The notes: a model not told the origin generated them from the letters alone. 47,848 nt of DNA from MGML01 sp964493985 (GCA_964493985.1 CAZBQL010000011.1:1-47848), one strand, 5' to 3'; numbered from the stretch's first letter, positions 8,447 to 16,602 are shown. Numbers and translations are program-made.

Positions 8447-9142
8447 TCAGGCCGGCTTTACGAAACGATAGCCGGTACGCTGTTCCGTGATGATGTACAG
8501 AGGATTTGCAGGGTCCTCTTCTATTTTTCGCCTGAGCTGGTTGATGAAAGTGCGTACATATTCCAGTTCATCACCATACTCCGGGCCCCAGACACCATGC
8601 AGGATTTCCCGGTGAGTCAATACCTTACCTGCATTGATGGCTAGATAGGCAAGCAGTTCATATTCAGTCCGGGTCAGCTTTATTTCCTCGTCATTTATGC
8701 TGACAAGTCTGTTTGTGAAGTCGATTTTCAGGTTACCTGCCTTAAAAACTGGAATTTCAATTGCACTACGGGAAGTACGCCTGAGAGCAACGCGTATGCG
8801 TGCTAACAGCTCCTCCATTCCGAATGGCTTGGTTACGTAGTCGTCGGCGCCTTCGTCCAGTGCTCTGACCTTGTCTCTTTCCTCATCTCTTACGCTGAGA
8901 ATAATAATAGGCATATCAGCCCATTCCCGTATCCGGCGGCAGGCATCGATGCCGTTCATCCGGGGCATATTAACGTCGAGGATGATAAGATCAGGCAGTA
9001 TCTGCCCTGCCATTTCTACGGCTTCAAGACCATCCTGGGCCAGGTGTACTTCATATCCACGGGCATTCAGGTTGGCGCGTAGAAACATGCGTATTTTCGG
9101 CTCATCATCAGCTATAAGTATTCTGGTCTTTTTAGTGGACAT
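8447..9142 (-). CDS. OmpR/KdpE-family response regulator
   Basis: This 231-residue regulator has a receiver at about residues 6-120 (DDE at 12-14, acceptor Asp56 in LIILDVNMP, Lys in YVTKPFG). A winged-helix DNA-binding domain follows at about 135-228 (LTRTEYELLAYLAINAGKVL, then YVRTFINQLRRKIE). The arrangement and the C-terminal TEQRTGYRF are typical of the KdpE/OmpR class. Its start overlaps the end of the kinase gene by 11 bp, so the pair is co-translated. The regulated genes are not evident. Confidence 0.93.
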   Translation of the reverse strand: MSTKKTRILIADDEPKIRMFLRANLNARGYEVHLAQDGLEAVEMAGQILPDLIILDVNMPRMNGIDACRRIREWADMPIIILSVRDEERDKVRALDEGADDYVTKPFGMEELLARIRVALRRTSRSAIEIPVFKAGNLKIDFTNRLVSINDEEIKLTRTEYELLAYLAINAGKVLTHREILHGVWGPEYGDELEYVRTFINQLRRKIEEDPANPLYIITEQRTGYRFVKPA

Positions 9143-10655
9143 TCTTTTCCCCGGAACGAGCTATCGGTAGTGTGAAGTAAAAAACAGAACCCTGACCAGG
9201 TTCACTTTCTACCCATATCTTGCCACCGTGATTATCGATTATTGATTTGCATATAGCAAGTCCCAGTCCGACGCCTCCCGGCTTATGCCGGTTCTGGGAC
9301 CCGCGGTAAAATTTATCGAATACTTTATCCATGTCTTCCGGTGGTATACCATCTCCGTTATCGGCTACGCTGACCTGCATCATATTTCCATTTGTCCCGG
9401 CAGATATTTTTATTGTGCTGCCTTCTTCCGAATAGGCGATAGCGTTTTCCACCAGGTTCATAATTACCTGTTTTATCTGGGTACTGTCAGCGAGTACTGG
9501 TGGTATATCAGGCCCTATATCGGATATAAAGACCGGTTTTTTACTCGACCATTTCTGTCTTTCAGTCACTTCATTTACTATATCCTGGATATAGCAGGGT
9601 TCCCTGTCCGGGTACCAGGCACCCGCTTCGAGGCGACTCATATTAAGCAGGTTGGTAACAAGGCTGATCAGTCTGTCCGTCTCTTCACTCACACCGGTCA
9701 GGAGCATGTCTTTATCTTCATCATTAAGCGTGATATCTTTCTGCAGCAGGCTGCTGATGGTGCCCTTAATAGAGGTTAGAGGGGAGCGTAGTTCGTGGGA
9801 CACATTGGACAGGAGTTCTGATTTCATCCGGTTGAGTTCTTTTAATTCATTCTCAATCTTTTTTCTTTGTGAGATATTTCTGAAGGTGGACAACTGGCAT
9901 ATCGCTCCATCCGTATCGATATAGGGAGACATTATTACATCGTACGTTCTATCATCTTGAAATGAGTATTCACGCCGCACCGGAGGTCCACCCGGATTAT
10001 TGTTTAAACAGCATAATTCGGAACAGGGTTCTTTCATTCCCTGTAAATATTCATAGCACCTGGTGCCGGTCCCTTTTCCAAATTCTCGTTCCATGCTCGG
10101 ATTCATAAAACGGATTATATAGTCAGGTCCTGTAATAAGGACGCCGTCTTCCATTCTGTTCAGGATGCCCAGCATTTTATCTCTCTCTGTTTTTACAGTT
10201 TTTTCCAGAGAGGAGCGACGTTCGGATTCGTTCCTGAACAGCCCGGTCAAAGTTCCAACGATGCCGGAAAGCAGCGTGAACAAAACAATCCTGATAAGGG
10301 GATCGGAAAACGGTGAGATAAAAAGGGCACGGGGGAGAAAGACCAGGAAAGCGATAAACGTAACGACCAGCGCCCACCTGATACGGAAGACATAGCCTGT
10401 ATATATGACGGGAATAAGGAAGAACAGCCGATGGATATCATGAACGCCGTAAAAGAACTCCCATCGCAGGCTTTCCCATCCGGCGAGATCCACAATCTCG
10501 CCGAAGTAATAGACCACGCTGTAATAAATAAAAAGAAGGCTTAATAAAATTATGTGAAAACTTCGTTTTGACATAATCTCCAGGAGCATAGAACGTAAAG
10601 AAGGATTATAACTCCTGTTATCCCGGATAAGCGGATATCGATTCTTTTTCTTCAT
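9132..10655 (-). CDS. PAS-containing membrane sensor histidine kinase
   Basis: This 507-residue kinase has membrane helices at about residues 32-140, a coiled linker, a PAS domain at about 160-265, a HisKA domain with NVSHELRSPL (His287), and a HATPase domain with NLVENAIAY, DNGDGIP and GLGLAICKSI. The PAS domain carries a cysteine set, Cys200, Cys211, Cys215 and Cys216, suggestive of a redox-active or metal-binding site. The membrane region shares FLIPVIYTGYVF and LPRALFIS with the NarX-type kinase at 6299. It is paired with the overlapping OmpR-type regulator. Signal and output are unknown. Confidence 0.92.
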   Translation of the reverse strand: MKKKNRYPLIRDNRSYNPSLRSMLLEIMSKRSFHIILLSLLFIYYSVVYYFGEIVDLAGWESLRWEFFYGVHDIHRLFFLIPVIYTGYVFRIRWALVVTFIAFLVFLPRALFISPFSDPLIRIVLFTLLSGIVGTLTGLFRNESERRSSLEKTVKTERDKMLGILNRMEDGVLITGPDYIIRFMNPSMEREFGKGTGTRCYEYLQGMKEPCSELCCLNNNPGGPPVRREYSFQDDRTYDVIMSPYIDTDGAICQLSTFRNISQRKKIENELKELNRMKSELLSNVSHELRSPLTSIKGTISSLLQKDITLNDEDKDMLLTGVSEETDRLISLVTNLLNMSRLEAGAWYPDREPCYIQDIVNEVTERQKWSSKKPVFISDIGPDIPPVLADSTQIKQVIMNLVENAIAYSEEGSTIKISAGTNGNMMQVSVADNGDGIPPEDMDKVFDKFYRGSQNRHKPGGVGLGLAICKSIIDNHGGKIWVESEPGQGSVFYFTLPIARSGEKNVH

Positions 10656-11092
10656 TACAGGACTTATTTCGACCTGTTATTTCAATGTACCCATATTTTA
10701 CTCTATCTGAAGCCGAAAGTAATCGGGATTTAGGTATAAATTCTATCGGTAGATATACCTATTCAATATATTGTACTCCTGATTTAACTGGCTTTTTATC
10801 GAATCTTGACCAACTACTCATTATTTGTTGGTTATTTAATCTTCCAGGACAGAAGCCTTCGCAGTCTTATTCTACTTGGTGTCAATATAGGTATATCTGC
10901 CTAGATATCTGATGATTGTAGGTAATTCCAGCTCCAGTTAGTCTGAAAATAATGCTTATAAGAGACCGACTGAGAATAAGTCTTAAATGTATCGATAAGT
11001 GAGTATCCAGAACGATGTCCGTTTTTCCTCCCGGAATTATGATGATAGTAGAAAAAGAAAGCGAAAGGAAAAATAGAAAAAGGAGGTAAAAA
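10656..11092. other. AT-rich intergenic region between divergent genes
   Basis: This 437-bp non-coding stretch separates the kinase gene from the third small membrane-protein gene. It holds short palindromes, for example atatct-gcct-agatat at 10893-10908 and ggta-gata-tacc at 10748-10759. A sequence near 10732, ttaggtataaatt, resembles ttaggtataatta upstream of the regulator at 5606. I see no RNA gene or complete reading frame with coding character. Confidence 0.4.
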
Positions 11093-11257
11093 ATGGAAAT
11101 GACACTGGCAATCTTCATGGGACTCGGGATCTTTCTGGGAATACCGGTGGTAATAGGTCTGGCGGTGACGGGTGGATACATGGTAGCGACTCACAAGAAA
11201 TACCAGGCGAAGGTGAAGGTAGAGAAAGCGGTCGGAACGGAGAAGGTAACAGCCTGA
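11093..11257 (+). CDS. Small one-helix membrane protein (family member 3)
   Basis: This 54-residue protein has ATG at 11093, a clear Shine-Dalgarno AGGAGG (11081-11086) 6 nt upstream, and a TGA stop at 11255-11257. One membrane helix covers about residues 4-32 and contains MGLGIFLGIPVVIGL. A short Lys/Glu-rich tail follows. The match to the proteins at 4759-5001 and 5131-5328 (shared ME--LA-----LGI---IP--IGL) shows that this short frame is a real gene. An intrinsic terminator lies 38 bp downstream, so it is probably a single-gene transcript. Function is unknown. Confidence 0.78.
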   Translation: MEMTLAIFMGLGIFLGIPVVIGLAVTGGYMVATHKKYQAKVKVEKAVGTEKVTA

Positions 11258-11295
11258 GACAGAAGAGGGAGAAGGTAAATGCCCGGTAGCAAAAG

Positions 11296-11348
11296 AAAAA
11301 CCGGCAGCGGCTGAAGAGAGAGAAACTTGAAAAGCGCTGCCGGTTTTT
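11296..11348 (+). terminator. Intrinsic terminator of the third small membrane-protein gene
   Basis: aaaaaccggcagcg (11296-11309) pairs perfectly with cgctgccggttttt (11335-11348) over 14 bp, with a 25-nt loop. The 3' arm ends in five T residues. The symmetrical A and T runs would allow it to act on both strands. Confidence 0.8.
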
Positions 11349-11554
11349 CATTCGCTCTTTTTCACTCCCTCATTGCAGGTATGTTGATAAACATCTACGT
11401 ATGTGGGGGTAATGAAATCAGCTTTGTCTATTTTTTCTCCCGTGGATGAAATCCGTATCTCTGCCAGGTAAAAAGGTTGTTCGGCGAAGATAGTTTGGTT
11501 TATAACTGATTGATAAGATTGTTGTAAAGTTTTACAACTGGAATATTATTTCAA

Positions 11555-11935
11555 TCAGTTCCTTCCCAACCTGGCTTGGACCCGTGCAACAAGTCCGTTT
11601 ATTTTAATCGGTTTTCTGATAAGGTCATCCGCTCCGCAATTCAATGTATTCTCGAGAATAATTTCATTACGCTCATTGGTGATGACAATAATCGGGACTC
11701 GGGAAATTTCACGGATTTTTTTTATGGTCTGTCTGCCGTCGAAACCAGATATCGTTATCTCAAGCAGTATCAGGTCCGGATTTTTTTCCCTGGTAAGGGA
11801 TACCGCCAGATCACTGTTTCTGGCTGCCACCACATTGTAACCTTCGTTCATGAGTGCCTGCCAGATCGAGGATACAAGCATAGAATCATCATCGACAACG
11901 AGGACGGTTTTTTTGAGTTTTAGACCATCTTGCAT
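11555..11935 (-). CDS. Single-domain receiver protein with Glu in place of the phospho-acceptor Asp
   Basis: This 126-residue protein is a receiver domain with no output domain. The acidic pocket is present (VVDDD, residues 13-17), as are the switch Thr in IIVITNERNE and the conserved Lys in LIRKPIK. The usual acceptor Asp is Glu59, in LILLEITISGFDG. Glu at this position often mimics the phosphorylated state, so the protein may be constitutively active or a phosphorylation-independent adaptor. Mutation or decay are alternatives. It is monocistronic, and the AT-rich region 11936-12086 upstream probably holds its promoter. Confidence 0.85.
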   Translation of the reverse strand: MQDGLKLKKTVLVVDDDSMLVSSIWQALMNEGYNVVAARNSDLAVSLTREKNPDLILLEITISGFDGRQTIKKIREISRVPIIVITNERNEIILENTLNCGADDLIRKPIKINGLVARVQARLGRN

Positions 11936-12086
11936 CAGCCTGCTTAACCTCCGGGTTCACAGGATCGTACCAAACTCTACTATATCAACTTACTATATTA
12001 TTTATTATAGTATATTGCGCAATAATTCTTATGACTCAAAGCATCAACTTGGATAACAAAAGGTTTATAAGTGAGAGTATAAAGTA

Positions 12087-12851
12087 TCAGAGTGGTTTTC
12101 CTGGTTTGTTTGTCAGTGACGTAAGCGGCAGGAATTCTACTTTTTGGTCGATTCTCTCTTCGTAGAACTTTTGCCGATACCAGTACACTTTATAGGCTCC
12201 GGGCCCATTTTTCGAAGTCAGGATCCTGTAGTTGCCATCGACTATCTCGATCGCACAGCAGTTATCGACGGCGATGGCGATTCCCGGATTTTTTCTCATC
12301 AGGTTTTTCAGATGAGGTTTCCTGTCAGGCTCGACGTCGTAATGAGGGCAGAACAGACCATTTATTAAGTTCAATCCCCGCACTCTGATCAGACCGGCTT
12401 CCGGATTTTTAAATTTCCATGAATCCGAACTGCCATACCTGAACCAGCATATAGCCCCGGCACTTAATCCGGAGAGTATCGTACCTTTTTCATACGCTTC
12501 CATGAGTATCCTGTCCAGGCCGGTTTTTCGCCAGCGTTTAAGCATCCTGAGAGTATTTCCGCCGCCGACATATATGATATCCGCATCCGAAACCTTTTTC
12601 TGGATCTCCCAATATCGTGGTTTTTCACTTACCAGGCACAAAGTATCGATTTTACATCCGAGCTTCTTACCGAAATGCCTGTAAATAGCATCAATATATG
12701 TTTCTGAATCATTGGTTGCAGTAGGGATAAATAACAGCTTAGGTCTGTTTTTCTCGCTCAGTTTAATTATCTCTTCATCTATTAGGGTTGTCTCGACAGG
12801 ATAACCCGGTCTGCCTATCTCACCGCCGCCGAGGGCGACAATTTTACCCAT
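12087..12851 (-). CDS. Peptidase E-like protein (S51 family)
   Basis: This 254-residue protein has the class-I glutamine-amidotransferase-like fold of dipeptidase E/cyanophycinase relatives. Visible marks are LGGGEIGRPG at the N-terminus, IIYVGGGNTLRML, the nucleophile elbow LSGLSAGAICW with Ser130, and a candidate catalytic His in LFCPHYD. Family members hydrolyse Asp-X dipeptides or related substrates in the cytoplasm; the substrate here is not certain. AGGAG precedes the ATG at about 10 nt. An extended -10 (TGCTACAAT, minus strand) lies shortly upstream. Confidence 0.85.
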   Translation of the reverse strand: MGKIVALGGGEIGRPGYPVETTLIDEEIIKLSEKNRPKLLFIPTATNDSETYIDAIYRHFGKKLGCKIDTLCLVSEKPRYWEIQKKVSDADIIYVGGGNTLRMLKRWRKTGLDRILMEAYEKGTILSGLSAGAICWFRYGSSDSWKFKNPEAGLIRVRGLNLINGLFCPHYDVEPDRKPHLKNLMRKNPGIAIAVDNCCAIEIVDGNYRILTSKNGPGAYKVYWYRQKFYEERIDQKVEFLPLTSLTNKPGKPL

Positions 12852-12924
12852 TTTTAACTTACTCCTGATGAAAATTGTAGCACATTCCTGTGTCTTACAG
12901 GTGAACGACAGCAGGATATTCTTA

Positions 12925-12954
12925 TTGATATATCGATTCTGAAACGAATATAAT
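12925..12954 (+). promoter_or_regulatory. Promoter of the cupin-like gene
   Basis: TTGATA (12925-12930) and a perfect TATAAT (12949-12954) are separated by 18 bp. They lie 28 bp upstream of the ATG at 12983, which is preceded by AAGGAG. Confidence 0.65.
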
Positions 12955-12982
12955 CAGGTACGTTCTATAAAGGAGTGTTCAT

Positions 12983-13432
12983 ATGTCTGAGAACAAGTAC
13001 CAAAAATATTTCCTGGAAGAACCCTGGGGAATCATTCATCCGGGCACACCTCCTGATGCGCCGGTTTACATCGGACTTGGCCAGGGAGAGCCTGTTAAAG
13101 AATGGGATGAGCCTCTGACACAGGTCCTGCGGCCGATATATTACCCGTATAAAATGATACCGAACAGTCATAAACACCCGGTAGCGGAAATCCTGTATTT
13201 TATTGGCGGTGATCCGATGAATTTTAAGGAATTCGGCGCGGAGGTTGAGCTGGTGATGGGCGAGGGCGAGGACGCAGAAACGTACACAATCACGAGTACT
13301 ACCTGGGTGTATGTTCCGGCGAACCTGGCGCACTGCCCGCTGGATTTCAAGAGGGTGGATAAACCGATAATGTTCGGGCATATCATGTTCTCACCCATAT
13401 ACCAGACTGCTACAGGGACAGGACATCCATAA
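12983..13432 (+). CDS. Cupin-like protein
   Basis: This 149-residue, probably cytoplasmic, protein looks like a single beta-barrel of the cupin type. SHKHPVAEILYFIGGDP (from about residue 56) would supply His/His/Glu metal ligands, and VYVPANLAHCPLDFKR near residue 112 a later His, matching the two cupin motifs. The last residues are less conserved in character. The substrate is unknown. It is preceded by its own promoter and a strong Shine-Dalgarno, and followed closely by the alpha/beta hydrolase gene. Confidence 0.75.
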   Translation: MSENKYQKYFLEEPWGIIHPGTPPDAPVYIGLGQGEPVKEWDEPLTQVLRPIYYPYKMIPNSHKHPVAEILYFIGGDPMNFKEFGAEVELVMGEGEDAETYTITSTTWVYVPANLAHCPLDFKRVDKPIMFGHIMFSPIYQTATGTGHP

Positions 13433-13548
13433 TTTTACGAATACGGAGCGAATTTCTTATTAAGACATCTGCAATTAAAAAGTGGCTGAAATACGGACTA
13501 ATACTGATCGTTGTTCTTATCGTCGTTTTTGTCGGTGTATCCGGTTAT

Positions 13549-14364
13549 ATGGGTTACTCTATGACACGGCAGGATAGAGTCCCGCTTTTGAGAAATCCGG
13601 GAGATGTAGGACTTGCTTATGAAGACGTTGTTTTTCCTGACAAAGACGAAGAGTTGAGCCTGAAAGGCTGGTTTCTCACGGGTAACAGCAGTGAGCGAGT
13701 CATCATAATGGTACATGGTAATGGGGGAAACAGGGACGATCCGACGATAGGCACACTCGATATAGCTAAGGCACTGGTAGGTCACGGATATAACGTGCTG
13801 ATGTTCGATCTAAGAGGCTGCGGAGAATCCGAAGGTGACATGGTATCAGGAGGTTATCACGAGAAAAAGGACGTGCTCGGAGTGGTTGAATATGTCAGGA
13901 AACGGGGCTTTACCAATATCGGCGTCATCGGATTTTCCCTGGGCGCCGTTTCGACTCTTTTAGCTGCAGCCGAAACGGAGGATATCGACGCAATTGTTTC
14001 GGACAGCAGCTACGCCGACTTAAACGATATCATGGGTCCCGAATTTTCAAAACGCACCAAAGCTCCGCAATTCTTGCTTAAACCGGTGCTTTTCATGATC
14101 AAGGTTATGTTCGGCGTCGATTTCAGCGCTATCAGGCCGATAGATTGCGTGCCTGAGATAACACCCGGACCGATCTTCTTCATTCACGGCGAAGAAGACG
14201 ATACGATACCGGTGGAACACGCCGACAGGCTTTACCAGGCTGTTGAAAATCCTTTGAACCGGTTGTGGATAGTACCGGAGACCAATCACGTAAGGGCATA
14301 TATCACTCACCCGGAGGAGTATATCAGCAGGATAACGGATTTCTTCGATTCGGCATTGAAATAG
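13549..14364 (+). CDS. Alpha/beta hydrolase, probably membrane-anchored
   Basis: This serine hydrolase has the oxyanion-side motif MVHGNGGN, nucleophile elbow GFSLGA, a late Asp in HGEEDDTIP and catalytic His in ETNHVRAY, a complete triad. The only ATG is at 13549. However, the same frame is open back to 13363, and between 13471 and 13548 it encodes KKWLKYG followed by about 17 hydrophobic residues, a typical N-terminal anchor. No ATG, GTG or TTG exists in that extension. ATT at 13459, 10 nt after GGAG (13445-13448), is a possible non-standard start. Substrate unknown; likely a peptidase- or esterase-type enzyme. Confidence 0.82.
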   Translation: MGYSMTRQDRVPLLRNPGDVGLAYEDVVFPDKDEELSLKGWFLTGNSSERVIIMVHGNGGNRDDPTIGTLDIAKALVGHGYNVLMFDLRGCGESEGDMVSGGYHEKKDVLGVVEYVRKRGFTNIGVIGFSLGAVSTLLAAAETEDIDAIVSDSSYADLNDIMGPEFSKRTKAPQFLLKPVLFMIKVMFGVDFSAIRPIDCVPEITPGPIFFIHGEEDDTIPVEHADRLYQAVENPLNRLWIVPETNHVRAYITHPEEYISRITDFFDSALK

Positions 14365-14392
14365 TTTGAACTGATGATATTCAGAAAAAGCA

Positions 14393-14421
14393 TTGACGCA
14401 CCCTGTGCCTGATTATAAGAT
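14393..14421 (+). promoter_or_regulatory. Possible promoter of the winged-helix Fe-S protein gene
   Basis: TTGACG (14393-14398) is followed after 17 bp by TAAGAT (14416-14421). Both boxes are one or two mismatches from consensus. The gene starts about 64 bp downstream. Confidence 0.4.
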
Positions 14422-14484
14422 TAAGCGTATATCCATTATTATCACTGGTGAATATCGATACAAGACTACGAAGAAGGTATGCTA

Positions 14485-15561
14485 ATGTCAAACGAAGACA
14501 CGATTTACATCGAACTCCAGAAACATCTTGATAATCAGGCGGTAGGATTCCCAGCAACGAAGTCGGGAGTGGAAATCCAGATTCTTAAAGAACTGTTTAC
14601 GCCGGAACAGGCGAGTCTGGCACTGCACCTGAGTTTTGAACCGCGGACAGTAAATGAAATCCATGCCGGTGTTCGCGATAACAGCCTGTCTCCCGAGAGA
14701 ATAAAGAGACTGCTTCGCAGGATGGTAATTAACGGTGCAATAGGAGTTGTTGAAAAGGACGATGATAAATGCTATTACTTAATGCCCCTGCTTATAGGAG
14801 TGGTCGAGTGGCACGGCAGCAGGTCCACACCTCAATTCTGGGTTGATTTCAACAAATACCTGGCAGAAGGATATGGGAAAGCTTATGCGACGACCAAAGT
14901 TTCGCAGATGCGGACTATCCCGGTGCAACGAAGTATAAATATGGAACACAAGGTTACTACGTACGACCAGGTCAGGGAAATTATCAACAATACCGAGGGG
15001 AGGATAGCGGTCACTTCCTGCATGTGCCGGGAAGGCGCTAAAAGCAGGGGGGAACCCTGTAAAGTAACGTCACGAGTCGAGACCTGCATGATTTTCGGTG
15101 ACTGGGCGGAGCATTTTATTAAACTCGGGACAAGGGAGATATCACGGGAAGAAGCGCTGGATATAATCCGGCAGAACGAGGAAGACGGTCTTGTCCTGCA
15201 GCCGACCAATTACCAGAACCTGGACTTCCTCTGCTCCTGCTGCGGCTGCTGCTGCGGAGTCCTGAGAATTCAAAAAACTCTACCCAATCCGGCGGCGAAC
15301 TGGGCCCACAACTTCTATGCGAAAGTCGATATGGAGATGTGTACCAGCTGTGGGATATGTGCCGAAAAATGCCAGGTCAATGCGGCTACCATCGATGAAC
15401 AGAATGGATACGCAATGATAAATCTCGACCGGTGTATCGGGTGCGGCAACTGCGTGGCGAATTGTCCGTCCGACGCCGTACAGCTGGTGAAGGTCGAAGT
15501 GGAGATTGCCCCGCCGGAGGAGAGGACCGATCTGTACAGGATACTGGCGGATAAGGAGTAA
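14485..15561 (+). CDS. Winged-helix and 4Fe-4S ferredoxin-domain protein
   Basis: This 358-residue protein has three parts. The N-terminal segment to about residue 100 looks like a winged helix (SPERIKRLLRRMVINGAIG). The middle is cysteine-rich, with CMCREGAK, TCMIFGDW and the unusual run CSCCGCCCGVL. The C-terminus has two classical 4Fe-4S motifs, CTSCGICAEKCQ and CIGCGNCVANCP. ATG 14485 is preferred because AAGAAGG ends 7 nt before it, against 1 nt for ATG 14479. The combination suggests a redox-responsive regulator or an electron-transfer partner. Similar proteins are common in strict anaerobes, but no defined function is recognised. Confidence 0.85.
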   Translation: MSNEDTIYIELQKHLDNQAVGFPATKSGVEIQILKELFTPEQASLALHLSFEPRTVNEIHAGVRDNSLSPERIKRLLRRMVINGAIGVVEKDDDKCYYLMPLLIGVVEWHGSRSTPQFWVDFNKYLAEGYGKAYATTKVSQMRTIPVQRSINMEHKVTTYDQVREIINNTEGRIAVTSCMCREGAKSRGEPCKVTSRVETCMIFGDWAEHFIKLGTREISREEALDIIRQNEEDGLVLQPTNYQNLDFLCSCCGCCCGVLRIQKTLPNPAANWAHNFYAKVDMEMCTSCGICAEKCQVNAATIDEQNGYAMINLDRCIGCGNCVANCPSDAVQLVKVEVEIAPPEERTDLYRILADKE

Positions 15562-15573
15562 ATAAAAAACATA

Positions 15574-16575
15574 ATGTCACCGTCTCCGATTATAGTCTTA
15601 CGGTTAACCGGTGCTCTGCTGACATGCGGTGAGGACTGGAGTTTACGCGAGTTTGGTAACCTGTTCGCCAGACTAGAGAACGAAATCGATAGTTCCAGGT
15701 CTCTCAGGAGATATGTACGATACTTCGGTGAGACCGGGGAAACGACAGAATTACGTTTCTTCGGGACAGCGGTTGATTCCATAAAAACAATACCGGAGGG
15801 AATGGTCTCGCTCGAACTGAGTGAGGAGGAATTTACTGTCTATCAACCGGAGAATGGTCATCCGTCTGTTTTGTGGCAGAGTAGCTTGACCTGGGACTGG
15901 CTTGACAGGTCGAATCCGGATTACCCTCTGGGTGAGTTTACTACCAGCATACCTGAAGAATGGCTTTCCAGAAAAAGTGGCTCTAAAGTCCGGTTTATAT
16001 TATCCGCCAATTCATATTCTCAACAGGGAATAATACCGGACGATAACGTACACCTGGTCGAGTATAATCCTTCGTGGCCTGACAGATTTGAGGAAATGGC
16101 TGACTGGCTTAGAAATGCTATTTCGCCTAACATCGTTCTGCGGATAGAGCATTATGGGAGTACGGCAATTCTGGGTATCCCGGCAAAGCCGGTAATAGAT
16201 ATACTCGTGGAAGTACCGTCGTTTTCCGAAGCAAGGCGAAATTTGATCCCCCTGTTCAACAAGCCGGAGTACGAATACTGGTGGTACGACGAACACATGG
16301 TCTTTATCATCCGAGATGAGGCGACGGGGGTGCGGACTCACCATATCCACGCCGCACCGAAAGGACACCGGGTCTGGCAAGGGCTTGCCTTCAGAGATTA
16401 CCTGCGTACTCATCCTTGCGAAGCACAAAAGTATGCTGATCTTAAACACAGACTTGCCGAATCTCACGGCAACGACCGTGAAGCATATACCGACCTGAAA
16501 GCCGATTTCGTGCGTGAGATAACCGGCAAGGCATTGAAACACGAAGGTGATGTTAATCAGAGGTTTCCTAAATAA
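15574..16575 (+). CDS. Fusion of a GyrI-like domain with a GrpB/UPF0157 domain
   Basis: The protein has 333 residues. The C-terminal half, from about residue 160, is a GrpB (UPF0157) domain: VEYNPSWPDRFEEMADWLR, IEHYGSTAILGIPAKPVIDI, and the later HHIHAAPKG. This family has a nucleotidyltransferase-like fold with uncertain biochemical activity. The N-terminal half (about 1-155) resembles the GyrI/AraC effector-binding fold, with its strand SLELSEEEFTVYQ and a late GEFTTSIPEEW. The start is ATG 15574, 12 bp after the preceding stop, so the two genes are probably co-transcribed. The N-terminal assignment is an inference from pattern alone. Confidence 0.78.
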   Translation: MSPSPIIVLRLTGALLTCGEDWSLREFGNLFARLENEIDSSRSLRRYVRYFGETGETTELRFFGTAVDSIKTIPEGMVSLELSEEEFTVYQPENGHPSVLWQSSLTWDWLDRSNPDYPLGEFTTSIPEEWLSRKSGSKVRFILSANSYSQQGIIPDDNVHLVEYNPSWPDRFEEMADWLRNAISPNIVLRIEHYGSTAILGIPAKPVIDILVEVPSFSEARRNLIPLFNKPEYEYWWYDEHMVFIIRDEATGVRTHHIHAAPKGHRVWQGLAFRDYLRTHPCEAQKYADLKHRLAESHGNDREAYTDLKADFVREITGKALKHEGDVNQRFPK

Positions 16576-16602
16576 TCTTCACTTTCTGACCAATCCAGGT
16601 TA

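Noticed and set aside
11296..11348. Regulatory small RNA
   Set aside because: The long perfect stem ending in T residues directly after a gene is explained by an intrinsic terminator.
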